NCBI GenBank assembly: GCA_965246935.1 | Contig: CBDFGC010000023.1 | Span: 1-64,000, forward strand | Source: JAZKFT01 sp965246935 | Lineage (GTDB): Bacteria; Bacteroidota; Bacteroidia; Chitinophagales; Chitinophagaceae | Direction of reading: 5' to 3' | DNA: 64,000 bases | Shown: piece after piece, positions 8,399 to 17,810 of the stretch | Layout of the letters: the number at the start of each line of letters is the position of its first letter | Position numbering within the stretch: the first letter of the stretch is position 1 | The notes under the pieces: generated by a model | What the model saw: only the letters and a program-made list of their open reading frames with translations | Told to the model about the DNA's origin: nothing | Databases searched by the model: none | Translations under genes and position numbers: made by a program

Positions 8399-11300
8399 AT
8401 GAAATTCGTTTACACATTCATCTGCCTGCTGCTGTTGTTGCAAGCGCAGGCAACGGTAAGGCGGGTACGGGCTGGCAATACTACGCCGGGCACCGGCGGC
8501 ACCTGGGCAGCCGCTTACAGCAATCTGCAATCGGCCATTGATGCTTCTGCTTCCGGCGATGAGGTATGGGTAGCTGTGCCTATCGGTACGGCGAAATACC
8601 AGCCGGCAAGCGGCGTTGCCTACCAGATGAAAGCAGGTGTAAAAATTTACGGTGGCTTTGCAGGTTCAGAAGCGGCGTTAGCTAACCGCAACATTACAAC
8701 GAATGTAACCATACTGCAAGGCAACAACAATAGCGTGGTAAGATGTGCTGTAGATAACCTTACCAGCTCGGCCTTACTGGATGGCTTTACCATCACCGGC
8801 GGGAATACTTCCTATGGAGGAGGTATCGACTGCGCCGGTTCTTCACCCAGTTTTTCAAACCTCATCATAAAAAATAATTTTGCCAACAGCGGTGGGGGTG
8901 GCTTTTATGGTTACGATGGCAGCCCTACCCTTACCAACGTTGTTTTTATGAGCAATGCGGCAGGCGACGGATCAAATACCGAGGGCAACGGCGGTGGCCT
9001 CTATAACGATGAGTCTTATCCTATACTCAATAACGTGGTATTTTACTATAACTACGCCACCAGGGACGGAGGTGCTATATACACCTATTCTGTTAGCTAC
9101 ACCAATACCCGCAAACCGGTAATTACTAATACATTGTTTGCATTTAACGAAGCTGGCAGCGGAGCCGGCGGAGCAGTATTCGGATATGCTACCTCTTACA
9201 TTTTTACCAACTGCACTTTTGCTACCAATTACTGCTACCTGGCAGGATGCGGCGGCGCTTTGCACAATTACGGCACTTCCACCTCCGGTACCACTTCTAC
9301 ATCACAAGTGAAAAACTGCCTGTTCTGGGGCAATTTTATCAGCTCGAATAATGTACCTTCAGATGTATCCAATAATACTTATGCTACTACAAATGCTACC
9401 TACTCCATGCTGCTTTCGCCACCAGCCACCGGAGGCAATGTGGCACCATCCGGCAGTGTACCTTTTGTAAATACCGGCGATCCGGACGGGCAGGATAATA
9501 CCTGGCTGACGGCCGATGATGGGTACCGGCTCACCAATTGCAACCCGCTTGTAATAGACAAAGGCGACAATACCGGGGTAACTGCTACCGATATTACGGG
9601 CCAGCTCCGGCGAATAGATATGCCGTTGGTAACCGATGGCGGCAACGGAACTGCACCCATTGTAGATATGGGTGCCTACGAAAACCAAACCACTGCCACT
9701 GCTGCCTCGTTGGTTGGCAGCATCGGCAATGCCCACATGGTACCCAGTCCGCAGGAACTTGCTATTGATTCCATCACCAACGTAATAACCCAGAACATAG
9801 GCATGTCAATCGGGTGGGAAAAGAATGCACTGGATGGCAATGGCTGGGTACCGGCTACGCCCAACACTTCTGCTCCCTTTTATATCATTCCGGCACTCAC
9901 TTCCACAACCCAGTTCCGGCGCACCGTATCGTCGGCTACTTATTGCAATACTCCTTATCCCTCTAATATTGTACAAATAAAAGTAGTGCTGCCCAATGGC
10001 AAAATACAAGGTCTGGTAAAAAGCAGGAACGGCACAGGTGTGGCAAACATTACTATGACCATCCAGCGGGCAACACCGGTTGAGGGTGGCCAGCCCAACC
10101 GTACCGTTACGCTTTCTACAACCGATATTGGCTATACAGCTACACCGCTGTACTATGGGGATCCGGCCAGCACCACTAATACGGCTACCTTCCGGGTTAC
10201 ACCTTCCCGCCCCAACCACCTTTTCAATCCCCCTTACCGAGATATAGTGCTGAATTACAATAACTATTTCGTTGATGGGATTGATTTCACCGATACAACT
10301 GTGATTGCCGTTACCGGCGGCATTACGCAGGTCTGCACTACCTGTACCGTACCGGGAAGCAATACGGTGCAAACGCAAACCTGCCCGCTGGATAGTGTAA
10401 AAATTTACAAAAATGGCAGTTACCAAACTTTTTCCCAAAACCTGAATGGCAATTTTGGCCGCTATGGTATTACCCTGAGTGATCCGGGCCAGATAACCCT
10501 GACACCCGATTTCAATAGCCATCAGTTTTCACCCGGTTTCCGCACCATCAACGTAACGGATAATTACCCTAATGCCGATTTTGTGGATACCACCACCCAC
10601 GTTATTTCGGGTCTTGTAAAAGCTGGTTGTGCCAATAACCTGGGCCGGGTAATACTGGAGTTTGCCGATGTGCTGCCTGCCTATAACGGTAATCCCCGCA
10701 GTTCCTGCTTCAATAAAAGAGATACAACTACCGTTTCAGGATTTTACAGTACAAGATTGCCGGCCCGCAAATACAGGGTAACCGTTGTTGATCTGCTGAA
10801 TCCTGCCATAGCCAGCCAAACCGACCCGGCATATGTTTCCATAAACGATCTGCAAACTTTTTTCAACAACCTGCTACCCGCAGATTCTGTATCGAGGGAT
10901 ATTACCAAAAAGGATACAGTGATGAACCTGACGTATCTGCGTAAACCGTTCATCAGCATAACCCAGGGCCTGGATACTTTTTGCAACGGCCAGTCACGCA
11001 GCTTTGCACTATTCCGGCAGGGGGTAGTAGATAGTTTCCGGGTAAAAATATTTCAGGGCCCATCTACATTAAATTGCCCCATTACGGATACCACGCAAAA
11101 AATAAGGCTGTACACCAGCGTAGATACGCTTGATAACAATTCCCGCCTGCACACTTACAACCCTGCCGATACCGGTGTAACGGTAAGACTCAGAGGAGGT
11201 GCACCCTATATCGTAAGCCCATACCTTAAAGGCTTCACCATACAATATAGTGATAAGTATCACCGGGGGGTGGACGCAGAGCTAACCCGGAAAGTGGTAG

Positions 11301-13939
11301 TAACCGGCGTAAAAGCCGACACCGCCACCTTTACCACTGTATCGCCGGAAATTCCATTGCTGGTACTGCACGACCCGCCCGGCGATGGCAGCAGCAGCTA
11401 CTGGCAAAGCACCAAATCTATTACCAATGCCATGCGTTTTTATGCGGCCAGTGGTACCGATGTAAATGTATGGTTACAGGCCAAAATAGGTACCGACCTG
11501 ATTACCGGGCTGGGCGTAAGTACCGAATCATCGGTATGGGGTACATTAAAGGGAAACATCGGTGTATCATCTTCCAACACTACTTCCGATGAAACCATAA
11601 ACACCTATACCACCAGTCAAACCTTTAGCACATCGGGCAACCCGAACGTAATAGGCCAGAGCGGCGATGTATATATTGGTGCAGCACTGAACCTGATATA
11701 CGCCGGTGCCACTGAACTGCGGTATGCGAACTGTAAGCTGGATACAGTGCGTAAACTAATAGTGGCCGACCAGGGTTTTGATACCAAGTACATTTACAGC
11801 GAAAGCCAGATACGGGATGTAGTAATACCAACCCAACTGGCATTGTCCCGAAGTGCTAATCAAAATTCAGCCAGGCCACCCTCCTATTATATCAACCAGG
11901 CAAATATCTGGCAGCAGGTACTGGATAATAATGCCGCCAATAAAGCAAGGGCAGCATTTGTAGAAAACGTTACGTTCGACGGCAGTGTGGGACCTATTTC
12001 GAGCTCCGTTACCAGCAGTAGTACCAAAACCAGCACTATTGAATTCAATATGAATATTAATGGGGGACTGGCGGCCGAACTGGGTTTTGAAATAGCAGGC
12101 AGCGGATTGAGTGGTGGTGTGGATGTGGCTTTTAAAACGGAAACCGGTCAAAGCACTTCCGGCAGTGTAACAAAGGAAACGACTATCGGTTACACCATTA
12201 CGGACGATGATCCGGGTGATTATTTTACCATCAACATTAAAAAAGACCCGGTATATGCCACGCCTGTGTTCGACCTGGTGGCAGGTACGGCCAGTTGCCC
12301 GGCTGAACCCGGCGCTCAGCCCCGTGACGAAATAGAATTGTACTCACTGAACCCGGTTCAGAATAATATACCTGCGAACGATACGGCTTATTTTTACCTG
12401 TACCTGGCTAACCTGAGCGAAAGCGGCGAAGCACGCACATACCTGCTTTCTTTAGACCAGTCCAGTAATTCCGGGGCAGCTATCAGTATTAATGGCAGCC
12501 AGGCACAATCAGGCTCTCCGGTACCATTTAACGTAGGGTACCTGGCACAAACGCCTATCCTTATTGGCGTAAAACGGCTGTCGGGCTACTCTTTTGAAGG
12601 GCTGCGGTTTATAGCTACTGATGCCTGTGGCGGCAGTGTAAGCAAAAGCACCCTGATAACAGCCAACTTCGCCAATGCCTGCAGCGGCATTACCCTGGCC
12701 TCACCGGAAAATGGCTGGTATGCCAACGCTGCCAGTGGTAATACGCTGCCCATACAGCTTACGGGCTACAATGTAGCCGGGGTTAATAATGTATCGCTTC
12801 AATATGCAAAAGCCGGCACGGGCAGTTGGGTAACCGCTTTTTCCCGTAGTGCTGTCCAGCTAAACCCTGATGGCGTTTCCGGCACTGCCGTACCGTGGGA
12901 CATTACGTTTGTGCAGGATAGTGTGTACGACCTGCGGCTGCAACTGAGCTGCGGCGCTACTAATATTTATTCACAACGGGCTACCGGCCTTATAGACCGC
13001 CGGGCACCCTTACTGCTGGGCAATCCGGAACCTACCGATGGTAATTATGTAAATGGAGACGTAATTGCTTTTAGCTACAACGAAAAGCTGAATATAAACA
13101 ACCTGAATAACGGACAGGTAATCATGAACCGCCTCAGCAACCACACTACTTTGCCCGTAACGGTAAGCGGTTATGAAAACAGAATAGTGATTGTTCCGGT
13201 TATCAGCATTAGCGGCTACACCGGCGAAACCATCCAGGTAATTGTGACTGGCATCAGCGACCTGTACGGAAATGTAAAAACAACACCCGATACAAGCTAC
13301 TTCCTGGTGGGTAGTACCATCGTAGCTACCGGTACCAATGCCATGAAACTGGCTGTTACGGTTCCGGTGATCTATAAGAATTCTGACAGCACCATCAATG
13401 TGATTTTTAAACTACCGGTAGTTAGGCACAACGGCGACACCCGGGTGAACTATACTGTATCCGGCACAGCAAGGCTGGGCATTGATTACGATACGGCCGG
13501 GTACGGACGTATTCAACCCTCCTATACGTATTTTAATGGATCGCAGGGTTCCATCAGCATTGCCAAAGATTCATTGAGCACCGTGCTGCGGTTCAAAGCC
13601 ATTGCCGATACGGGTTGGACACCGGATAAAACAATCATCATCAGCCTGAGTGAGGGTGGCGACTATGCACTGGGCGATACCACCAGGGTAACCGGAAAAA
13701 TTACCAGCGAGGATAGCATTGCCACGTATACATTTACCGGTGATGGTTACTTTAATGTAAGAAGCAACTGGTTGAATAATAAGATGCCGCTAACCACGCT
13801 GATGCCAGGCAAAACCATTTTTATTGACCCCTCCGGTGTGTGCCGGCTAAATGTGCCGTTAACTATTAAACCAGGAGCAATACTGCGGGTAAAGCAAAAC
13901 AAAGAATTGATTGTACCGGGCTCCCTTCGGATCAGATAA
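8399..13939 (+). CDS. giant secreted multidomain protein with beta-helix, Ig-like and Calx-beta-like domains
   Basis: About 1846 residues from the ATG at 8399, where a signal peptide begins (MKFVYTFICLLLLLQAQA). The frame extends 65 codons upstream, but only through the terminator and the tandem repeats, so the later start is preferred. Residues about 25-480 form a right-handed beta-helix of the PMP-repeat kind (GFTITGGN, GGG and SNNA repeats). Middle regions contain carboxypeptidase-regulatory-like segments. There is also a conserved-looking stretch (LHDPPGDGSSSYW) in front of a large unassigned domain. A bacterial Ig-like domain (NPEPTDGNYVNGD) and a Calx-beta-like domain (TARLGIDYD) follow. 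The C-terminus (about 1775-1846) resembles a small beta domain found at the ends of Bacteroidota surface proteins, but a canonical T9SS tail is not evident. Likely surface adhesion or binding; this is inference. Confidence 0.8.
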   Translation: MKFVYTFICLLLLLQAQATVRRVRAGNTTPGTGGTWAAAYSNLQSAIDASASGDEVWVAVPIGTAKYQPASGVAYQMKAGVKIYGGFAGSEAALANRNITTNVTILQGNNNSVVRCAVDNLTSSALLDGFTITGGNTSYGGGIDCAGSSPSFSNLIIKNNFANSGGGGFYGYDGSPTLTNVVFMSNAAGDGSNTEGNGGGLYNDESYPILNNVVFYYNYATRDGGAIYTYSVSYTNTRKPVITNTLFAFNEAGSGAGGAVFGYATSYIFTNCTFATNYCYLAGCGGALHNYGTSTSGTTSTSQVKNCLFWGNFISSNNVPSDVSNNTYATTNATYSMLLSPPATGGNVAPSGSVPFVNTGDPDGQDNTWLTADDGYRLTNCNPLVIDKGDNTGVTATDITGQLRRIDMPLVTDGGNGTAPIVDMGAYENQTTATAASLVGSIGNAHMVPSPQELAIDSITNVITQNIGMSIGWEKNALDGNGWVPATPNTSAPFYIIPALTSTTQFRRTVSSATYCNTPYPSNIVQIKVVLPNGKIQGLVKSRNGTGVANITMTIQRATPVEGGQPNRTVTLSTTDIGYTATPLYYGDPASTTNTATFRVTPSRPNHLFNPPYRDIVLNYNNYFVDGIDFTDTTVIAVTGGITQVCTTCTVPGSNTVQTQTCPLDSVKIYKNGSYQTFSQNLNGNFGRYGITLSDPGQITLTPDFNSHQFSPGFRTINVTDNYPNADFVDTTTHVISGLVKAGCANNLGRVILEFADVLPAYNGNPRSSCFNKRDTTTVSGFYSTRLPARKYRVTVVDLLNPAIASQTDPAYVSINDLQTFFNNLLPADSVSRDITKKDTVMNLTYLRKPFISITQGLDTFCNGQSRSFALFRQGVVDSFRVKIFQGPSTLNCPITDTTQKIRLYTSVDTLDNNSRLHTYNPADTGVTVRLRGGAPYIVSPYLKGFTIQYSDKYHRGVDAELTRKVVVTGVKADTATFTTVSPEIPLLVLHDPPGDGSSSYWQSTKSITNAMRFYAASGTDVNVWLQAKIGTDLITGLGVSTESSVWGTLKGNIGVSSSNTTSDETINTYTTSQTFSTSGNPNVIGQSGDVYIGAALNLIYAGATELRYANCKLDTVRKLIVADQGFDTKYIYSESQIRDVVIPTQLALSRSANQNSARPPSYYINQANIWQQVLDNNAANKARAAFVENVTFDGSVGPISSSVTSSSTKTSTIEFNMNINGGLAAELGFEIAGSGLSGGVDVAFKTETGQSTSGSVTKETTIGYTITDDDPGDYFTINIKKDPVYATPVFDLVAGTASCPAEPGAQPRDEIELYSLNPVQNNIPANDTAYFYLYLANLSESGEARTYLLSLDQSSNSGAAISINGSQAQSGSPVPFNVGYLAQTPILIGVKRLSGYSFEGLRFIATDACGGSVSKSTLITANFANACSGITLASPENGWYANAASGNTLPIQLTGYNVAGVNNVSLQYAKAGTGSWVTAFSRSAVQLNPDGVSGTAVPWDITFVQDSVYDLRLQLSCGATNIYSQRATGLIDRRAPLLLGNPEPTDGNYVNGDVIAFSYNEKLNINNLNNGQVIMNRLSNHTTLPVTVSGYENRIVIVPVISISGYTGETIQVIVTGISDLYGNVKTTPDTSYFLVGSTIVATGTNAMKLAVTVPVIYKNSDSTINVIFKLPVVRHNGDTRVNYTVSGTARLGIDYDTAGYGRIQPSYTYFNGSQGSISIAKDSLSTVLRFKAIADTGWTPDKTIIISLSEGGDYALGDTTRVTGKITSEDSIATYTFTGDGYFNVRSNWLNNKMPLTTLMPGKTIFIDPSGVCRLNVPLTIKPGAILRVKQNKELIVPGSLRIR

Positions 13940-13955
13940 ATTATTCATGCAATAT

Positions 13956-13995
13956 CCTGTTACTGCTGCCTTTTACAATGGGCGGCAGTAACAGG
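13956..13995. other. long stem-loop between giant gene and LytTR gene
   Basis: CCTGTTACTGCTGCC pairs with GGCGGCAGTAACAGG (one G-U pair), giving a 15-bp stem with a 10-base loop. No T-run follows on the plus strand. It may still stop transcription from the giant gene or protect its 3' end. An in-frame ATG at 13978 lies inside this hairpin, which argues that the LytTR gene starts later. Confidence 0.65.
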
Positions 13996-14028
13996 AATAA
14001 CCAATGTTTCATCTTTAAAATATTTCTT

Positions 14029-14391
14029 ATGCAATATCATATTCAAAATGGAAATCATTCTAATTACCGGCTGGCATTGGCCGATAATAAAGGAACCTAT
14101 TATTTTACGGCCAGCCAGATTATCCGGTTAGAAGCCAAAAATGTGTACACACTAATTTATTTTGATGATGGCCAACCACCTTTTACCGTATCGAAAGTGT
14201 TGAAGATTTATGAGGAATTACTAAAGCCGCACGGGTTTGTACGTACGCACCGCAGCCACCTGGTGAACAAGCAATTTGTACGTTGCATACAAAGCGACAG
14301 CGTGATTATGCAGGATGCATCGGTAGCGGAGCTTTCCCGGCGAAATAAAAAGAACGTCATTAAACAATTAGGCAGCACCGGAATGAATTGA
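14029..14391 (+). CDS. stand-alone LytTR DNA-binding protein
   Basis: A 120-residue protein from the ATG at 14029 (an earlier in-frame ATG at 13978 is within a stem-loop). Almost the whole protein is one LytTR domain: an N-terminal strand segment (IIRLEAKNVYTLIYFDDG), then HGFVRTHRSHLVNKQFV, and a C-terminal ELSRRNKKNVIKQL helix. No receiver or membrane domain is present, so phosphorylation by a kinase is not expected to act directly on it. It lies just behind the giant secreted-protein gene and may regulate local genes. That link is inference from position only. Confidence 0.9.
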   Translation: MQYHIQNGNHSNYRLALADNKGTYYFTASQIIRLEAKNVYTLIYFDDGQPPFTVSKVLKIYEELLKPHGFVRTHRSHLVNKQFVRCIQSDSVIMQDASVAELSRRNKKNVIKQLGSTGMN

Positions 14392-14546
14392 TTTCTTTCT
14401 ATATCACCGGAACAAATAATTTTCACTTCCAACGAAAAAGGCCGCTTTTTTTATGCAAACAGCATTTGGCTAATCCTACTGTTTTGAAACAGGAAGCAAG
14501 CGAAAAAAGGAGGGAAAAGAGGATGAAAGTTATGAGTTATGTTCCC

Positions 14547-14691
14547 TATCAATTGCCGTTGGCTTCAGCCAACGGATAACAGTGAATGTTTTTAGGTATT
14601 GGCTTTAGCCACATACAAAATCATGTGGCTAAAGCCAATACATTTTTTTTACTTTTTTTCATTCCGTTGGCTAAAGCCAACGACAATTGAT
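14547..14691. repeat. REP-like nested palindrome
   Basis: The outer arms are inverted copies: ATCAATTGCCGTTGGCTTC... at the left and ...CCGTTGGCTAAAGCCAACG-ACAATTGAT at the right. Each arm is itself a small palindrome (CCGTTGGCT/AGCCAACGG). In the middle, 14597-14640 forms a further hairpin (TATTGGCTTTAGCCACAT with its complement). This is the organisation of REPIN-type extragenic repeats. No RAYT transposase is seen in the window. Confidence 0.8.
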
Positions 14692-14699
14692 GAAAGCCC

Positions 14700-14930
14700 C
14701 TGACAACTGTTGGAACTTCCCTGACAACCACTGGAACCGCTCTGACAACTACTAAACCGTTTCTGAACACTGCCGGAATGAGTTAGAACACTGCCGGAAC
14801 GATGCGGAATGTTGCCGGAACCACTCTGTCGGCTGCCGGAAGCAATCTGAATATTGCAGGAACGTTTCTGGCGACTACCGGAACGAGTCTGAACACCGCC
14901 GGAATTAGTCTGAACATAAGTGTTCGAAAC
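14700..14930. repeat. 21-bp tandem repeat array (about 11 degenerate units)
   Basis: Eleven consecutive units of exactly 21 bp, starting at 14700, 14721, 14742 and so on, with an approximate consensus CTGAACACTGCCGGAACNAGT. The last unit is only partly matched and runs into the flank CATAAGTGTTCGAAACCT. On the minus strand the array is open and encodes heptads such as SGSVQTR, SGSRQKR and SGSVLTH. No signal peptide or good start accompanies them, so coding is not assumed. The units touch without spacers, which excludes CRISPR. Confidence 0.85.
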
Positions 14931-15250
14931 CTTTACAACGATCAAATGCTTCTGTAGGATACGCCTTATGGCGTGTTCTGAAATGGCAGGGAGGCAAATT
15001 TTGTAATCTGACTCGTCCTAAAAAAAGTTTACATTTTGTTAGATAATCCTGTTATAGATGTACAGTCAAACTTAGTACTAAAATAGCTTTACATTTACAC
15101 TTATCAGGCTGAAGCGGAAGCGGGCTCTGCTGAGGAGCAACCCACCAGGAATAAGCCTGTGACCGATGAAGTAATTCATTATGTTGCCTGGTTAATAGCC
15201 GGGCATTTTTGTAATTACTTTTGAGGTCTTCATGCCTGAAAAAAACCTTT

Positions 15251-16123
15251 TCACGGACTGGCCATTTCTACCTCCTTTTTTTTATAATAGTTTTTCCAAC
15301 GCCTTTTCAATACCCCGCTTTTTTTGTGTGCTTCCATAGGTGTGAGCATATCACAACTGCTGTGCGGCCGGAGTGTATTGTAAATCGCACCTGCCTTTGC
15401 AATAGCATTCTCTGCCTGTTCAAAGCTGCTGTATTTTTCTTGCAGCAATTCACACTTCAGTATACCGTTGACCCGTTCGGCAATGGCATTCTCCAAAGGG
15501 TCGCCATTCTCTGTCATAGAGATATTTATGCTTTCTGCTGTCAGCAGGTTTACGTACTCATTACAGCAATACTGTACGCCCCGGTCAGAGTGATGGATCA
15601 ACTTGCTAACATCCTCACAACCTGCCAGTGCCATTTGCAATGCCTTTACTGAACCGCTGGCCGCAAGTGTTTCTGAGAGGTAGTATCCTACGATCTTGCG
15701 GCTGTAAGCATCTGTTACTAAACTAAGATAGCCATGCCCATCTGCTACTACGATATAGGTTATATCGCTTACCCACAATAGGTTTGCAGCTAATGGCTCA
15801 AAGCCCCGGATGAGGTTTTTATACTTATGGAACCGGTGTCTTGAGAAGGTGGTCTGCACATTGCGCCTACGTTTCCTGATCAATAAACCATGCGCTCTAA
15901 GCAGATCAAAAAGGCCATCCCGGCCTATACTAAACTGATGTTGTGCAGCAAAATCCTGCATCAGCACAATAAGTTTTCGGGTGCCAATCTTAGGCTGCTG
16001 CTGCCGATGTTTAAGCACTTGCTGCAAGACGAGTTCAGCCTCATACACTTGCTGTAAGTGATGGTTGTTTTTACCATAATATGCCTGTCGGCTGTAACCA
16101 AGCAGTGTACATAATGATGACAA
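15251..16123 (-). CDS. IS3-family transposase OrfB (DDE integrase domain)
   Basis: A 290-residue catalytic protein. It has the N-terminal HTH_21-like region (YEAELVLQQVL...PKIGTRKL), then the rve integrase core with the DDE triad: D in WVSDITYI, D in IHHSDRGVQY and E in NAIAERVNG. It cuts and joins the IS ends. The frame's first usable codon is TTG, but reading on from orfA after a -1 slip passes without a stop into this frame. The protein is therefore probably made as an OrfAB fusion. All catalytic residues and the whole length are intact, so the element may still be active. Confidence 0.92.
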   Translation of the reverse strand: MSSLCTLLGYSRQAYYGKNNHHLQQVYEAELVLQQVLKHRQQQPKIGTRKLIVLMQDFAAQHQFSIGRDGLFDLLRAHGLLIRKRRRNVQTTFSRHRFHKYKNLIRGFEPLAANLLWVSDITYIVVADGHGYLSLVTDAYSRKIVGYYLSETLAASGSVKALQMALAGCEDVSKLIHHSDRGVQYCCNEYVNLLTAESINISMTENGDPLENAIAERVNGILKCELLQEKYSSFEQAENAIAKAGAIYNTLRPHSSCDMLTPMEAHKKSGVLKRRWKNYYKKKEVEMASP

Positions 16124-16155
16124 GCTTGCTGCACTTTCATTATGCCTTACTCTTT

Positions 16156-16491
16156 CTACTGCTTGGTGCCATACTTTTTTCTGATCGGTATTTTAAGCTC
16201 CTCCTCGGCTATTTCTATCATAGCAGTGAGCAACTTTACCCGCAGCCGCTCCTCGGCTAATTGTTGCTGGAGTTCTTCTAATTCGCCTGGCTGTTCAACA
16301 GCCTGTTCTGCTTGATTCATACAAGGCAAATTTACGGCCATCTGAGAACCAACCACTGCAACAGCAGGGCGATGATAAGTGGCCATCCAGCGGCAAATTG
16401 TACGCACACCGAAACCACTCTTTTTCGATAATTCCGGGAAAGTGATACCGCCTTGTAAATACTCGTTGATGATTTCTTGTTTTATCGTCAT
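16156..16491 (-). CDS. IS3-family OrfA (helix-turn-helix protein)
   Basis: A 111-residue protein. The N-terminal helix-turn-helix (about 5-45; LSKKSGFGVRTICRWM) recognises the IS ends. A central Glu/Gln/Leu-rich segment (LEELQQQLAEERLRVKLL) is the leucine-zipper part used for multimerisation in this family. The stop lies 32 bases before the orfB frame, and orfB is in the -1 frame. The slippery heptamer lies seven codons before the orfA stop. Confidence 0.88.
   Translation of the reverse strand: MTIKQEIINEYLQGGITFPELSKKSGFGVRTICRWMATYHRPAVAVVGSQMAVNLPCMNQAEQAVEQPGELEELQQQLAEERLRVKLLTAMIEIAEEELKIPIRKKYGTKQ
16174..16180 (-). other. programmed -1 frameshift site A_AAA_AAG
   Basis: On the coding strand the codons AGA AAA AAG in orfA give the canonical slippery sequence A_AAA_AAG. 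After a -1 slip the frame reads VWHQAVERVRHNESAASL and then continues into OrfB without a stop. This is the standard expression mode of IS3-family transposases. Confidence 0.85.
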
Positions 16492-16817
16492 TTTTACAGC
16501 TTTTACTGTAAACCTATTTTAGGACGTGACATTTATAATGAAACCTGCCTCCCCGTTGAACGTGCCGCAAGGCACGTTCCTACAAAAAACCGTAATAAAA
16601 TCAGTCCCTCCAACAGGTTTCGAACACTTATGCCACGCTGACGGCTGCTGAAAGGCTTCTACAGCTTATCAACTACTTTGTATCATCAGAAATTAAGGAG
16701 CGGTTCATTTCAAAATACGCTAAATTCAACCCCACTAACAATTTTTTCAAGTAAAAACAATTGCCCTACCTCAGATACTTGAACTTATTTTTTTTACCTT
16801 CAAATCTAATATCCGAC

Positions 16818-17514
16818 ATGACACAAAAAGACACGGCTTACGTAACCATGGCGAGTGCAACTTAAAAAGTATTATCCAATAATGAAAGCCACTGGACAGA
16901 AAGTAAACCTGCTACCCGGCAGGTAACCACCATCCGCAACAGCTATGCTGCCTTAAACACCTCACAGCAAAACTCGGACACTAAAAGCACCGGCCTAACC
17001 AGTGATAAATATGCCGCTGCCGATGCTGCCATTGAGAAGGCCATTAAGCTATCGCAACTTACGCAGGCGTATGCGATGGAAAAAAGCAATAACACGCTGT
17101 TCGACCAGGTGAAAGTAAACCACACCATGCTGGACGAACTACCGGATGAAACACTTAACCCGGCGTTTGTATAGCCTGCACCAGCACATACAGGAAGTAG
17201 GGCAGCCGCTGGAGGAATTTGACGTAACCCCGGCAGCCCTGGACGAGTTTCACAAAAGCATAGCGGCTTTTGAAAGCATGAAATCGGCGCCCCGGCTGGC
17301 AATTGCCGCCCGCAAAGGCCACAACCAAACCATACCGCAGTACATGAGCAGTATGCGCACGGCCTTTGCCATATTGGATAAGCTGGTAAAAAACATGGAA
17401 AAAACCGACCCCGTATTTGTACGGGATTACTACAATGCCCGCCACGTAATTGACCACGGTGGCCGTGGTGCTGGCGCAGGTTCGGAAACACCACCGGCAA
17501 AAACAGACATTTAA
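16818..17514 (+). pseudogene. decayed hypothetical gene (stop codon plus frameshift)
   Basis: An ATG at 16818 opens MTQKDTAYVTMASAT and meets TAA at codon 16. The frame then continues without stops for about 100 codons (KVLSNNESHWTESKPATR...) to a TAG near 17172. The continuation is in another frame, from about 17146 to 17514 (RRLYSLHQHIQEVGQPLEEF ...). Joined, it would give about 230 polar, helix-rich residues with no signal peptide. Two independent lesions make a sequencing error unlikely. The family is not recognised. A weak hairpin (CTGCGTA/TACGCAG, 17525-17549) follows it. The rest of the gap to 17810 shows nothing I can support. Confidence 0.7.
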
Positions 17515-17810
17515 TAGGTAGTACTGCGTAGCGACAAGTTACGCAGCTTTATTATATCAAAGCCAATTTTTATCCTTTACTTCGTGTTGGTACGTAGGGC
17601 ATAATAATCTATACTCACACAGGCAAGGCGTTTGGCGAAGGCTACTAAGCAGGCAGATGTCTTAAAAGAAAAGTTAAGCATTTTGAAGAGTTGGTTTGAA
17701 TGTCATATTGATTTTTTTCCAACCTACCCTGCATCAATTCAATTGGAATGGACAATTTTTATAATCCATAACCCGCCCGAAAGGGCAAAAATTACGACCC
17801 AACCAAAAAT

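Larger units (their letters stand above)
15009..16531 (-). mobile_element. IS3-family insertion sequence
   Basis: About 1523 bp. The ends are imperfect inverted repeats beginning TG and ending CA: TGACTCGTCCTAAAAAAAG at the left, and the complement of the right end reads TGTCACGTCCTAAAATAGG. Two minus-strand frames, orfA and orfB, fill the element and are joined by a -1 frameshift signal. No clear target-site duplication is visible next to the ends, so the insertion may be old or the exact ends may differ by a few bases. Confidence 0.85.
14915..16632. repeat. palindromic MITE-like element interrupted by the IS3 insertion
   Basis: CATAAGTGTTCGAAACCT (14915-14932) has an exact inverted copy at 16615-16632. 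Inside these ends lie further matching inverted segments. One is a GGATACGCC/GGCGTGTTC hairpin on the left (14957-14979) and a GAACGTGCC/GGCACGTTC hairpin on the right (16558-16580). The other is GGGAGGCA on the left against TGCCTCCC on the right. Taking out the IS3 element (15009-16531) leaves about 195 bp of imperfect palindrome with 18-bp terminal inverted repeats. The rest of 16532-16817 contains no gene. Confidence 0.6.

Noticed and set aside
14700..14930. CRISPR-like array
   Set aside because: Units are contiguous and diverged, with no unique spacers and no cas genes.
14649..14945. 98-codon minus-strand frame of heptad repeats as a real gene
   Set aside because: It is fully explained by the 21-bp tandem array, whose period divisible by three keeps any frame open. 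There is no signal peptide, conserved start or partner gene.
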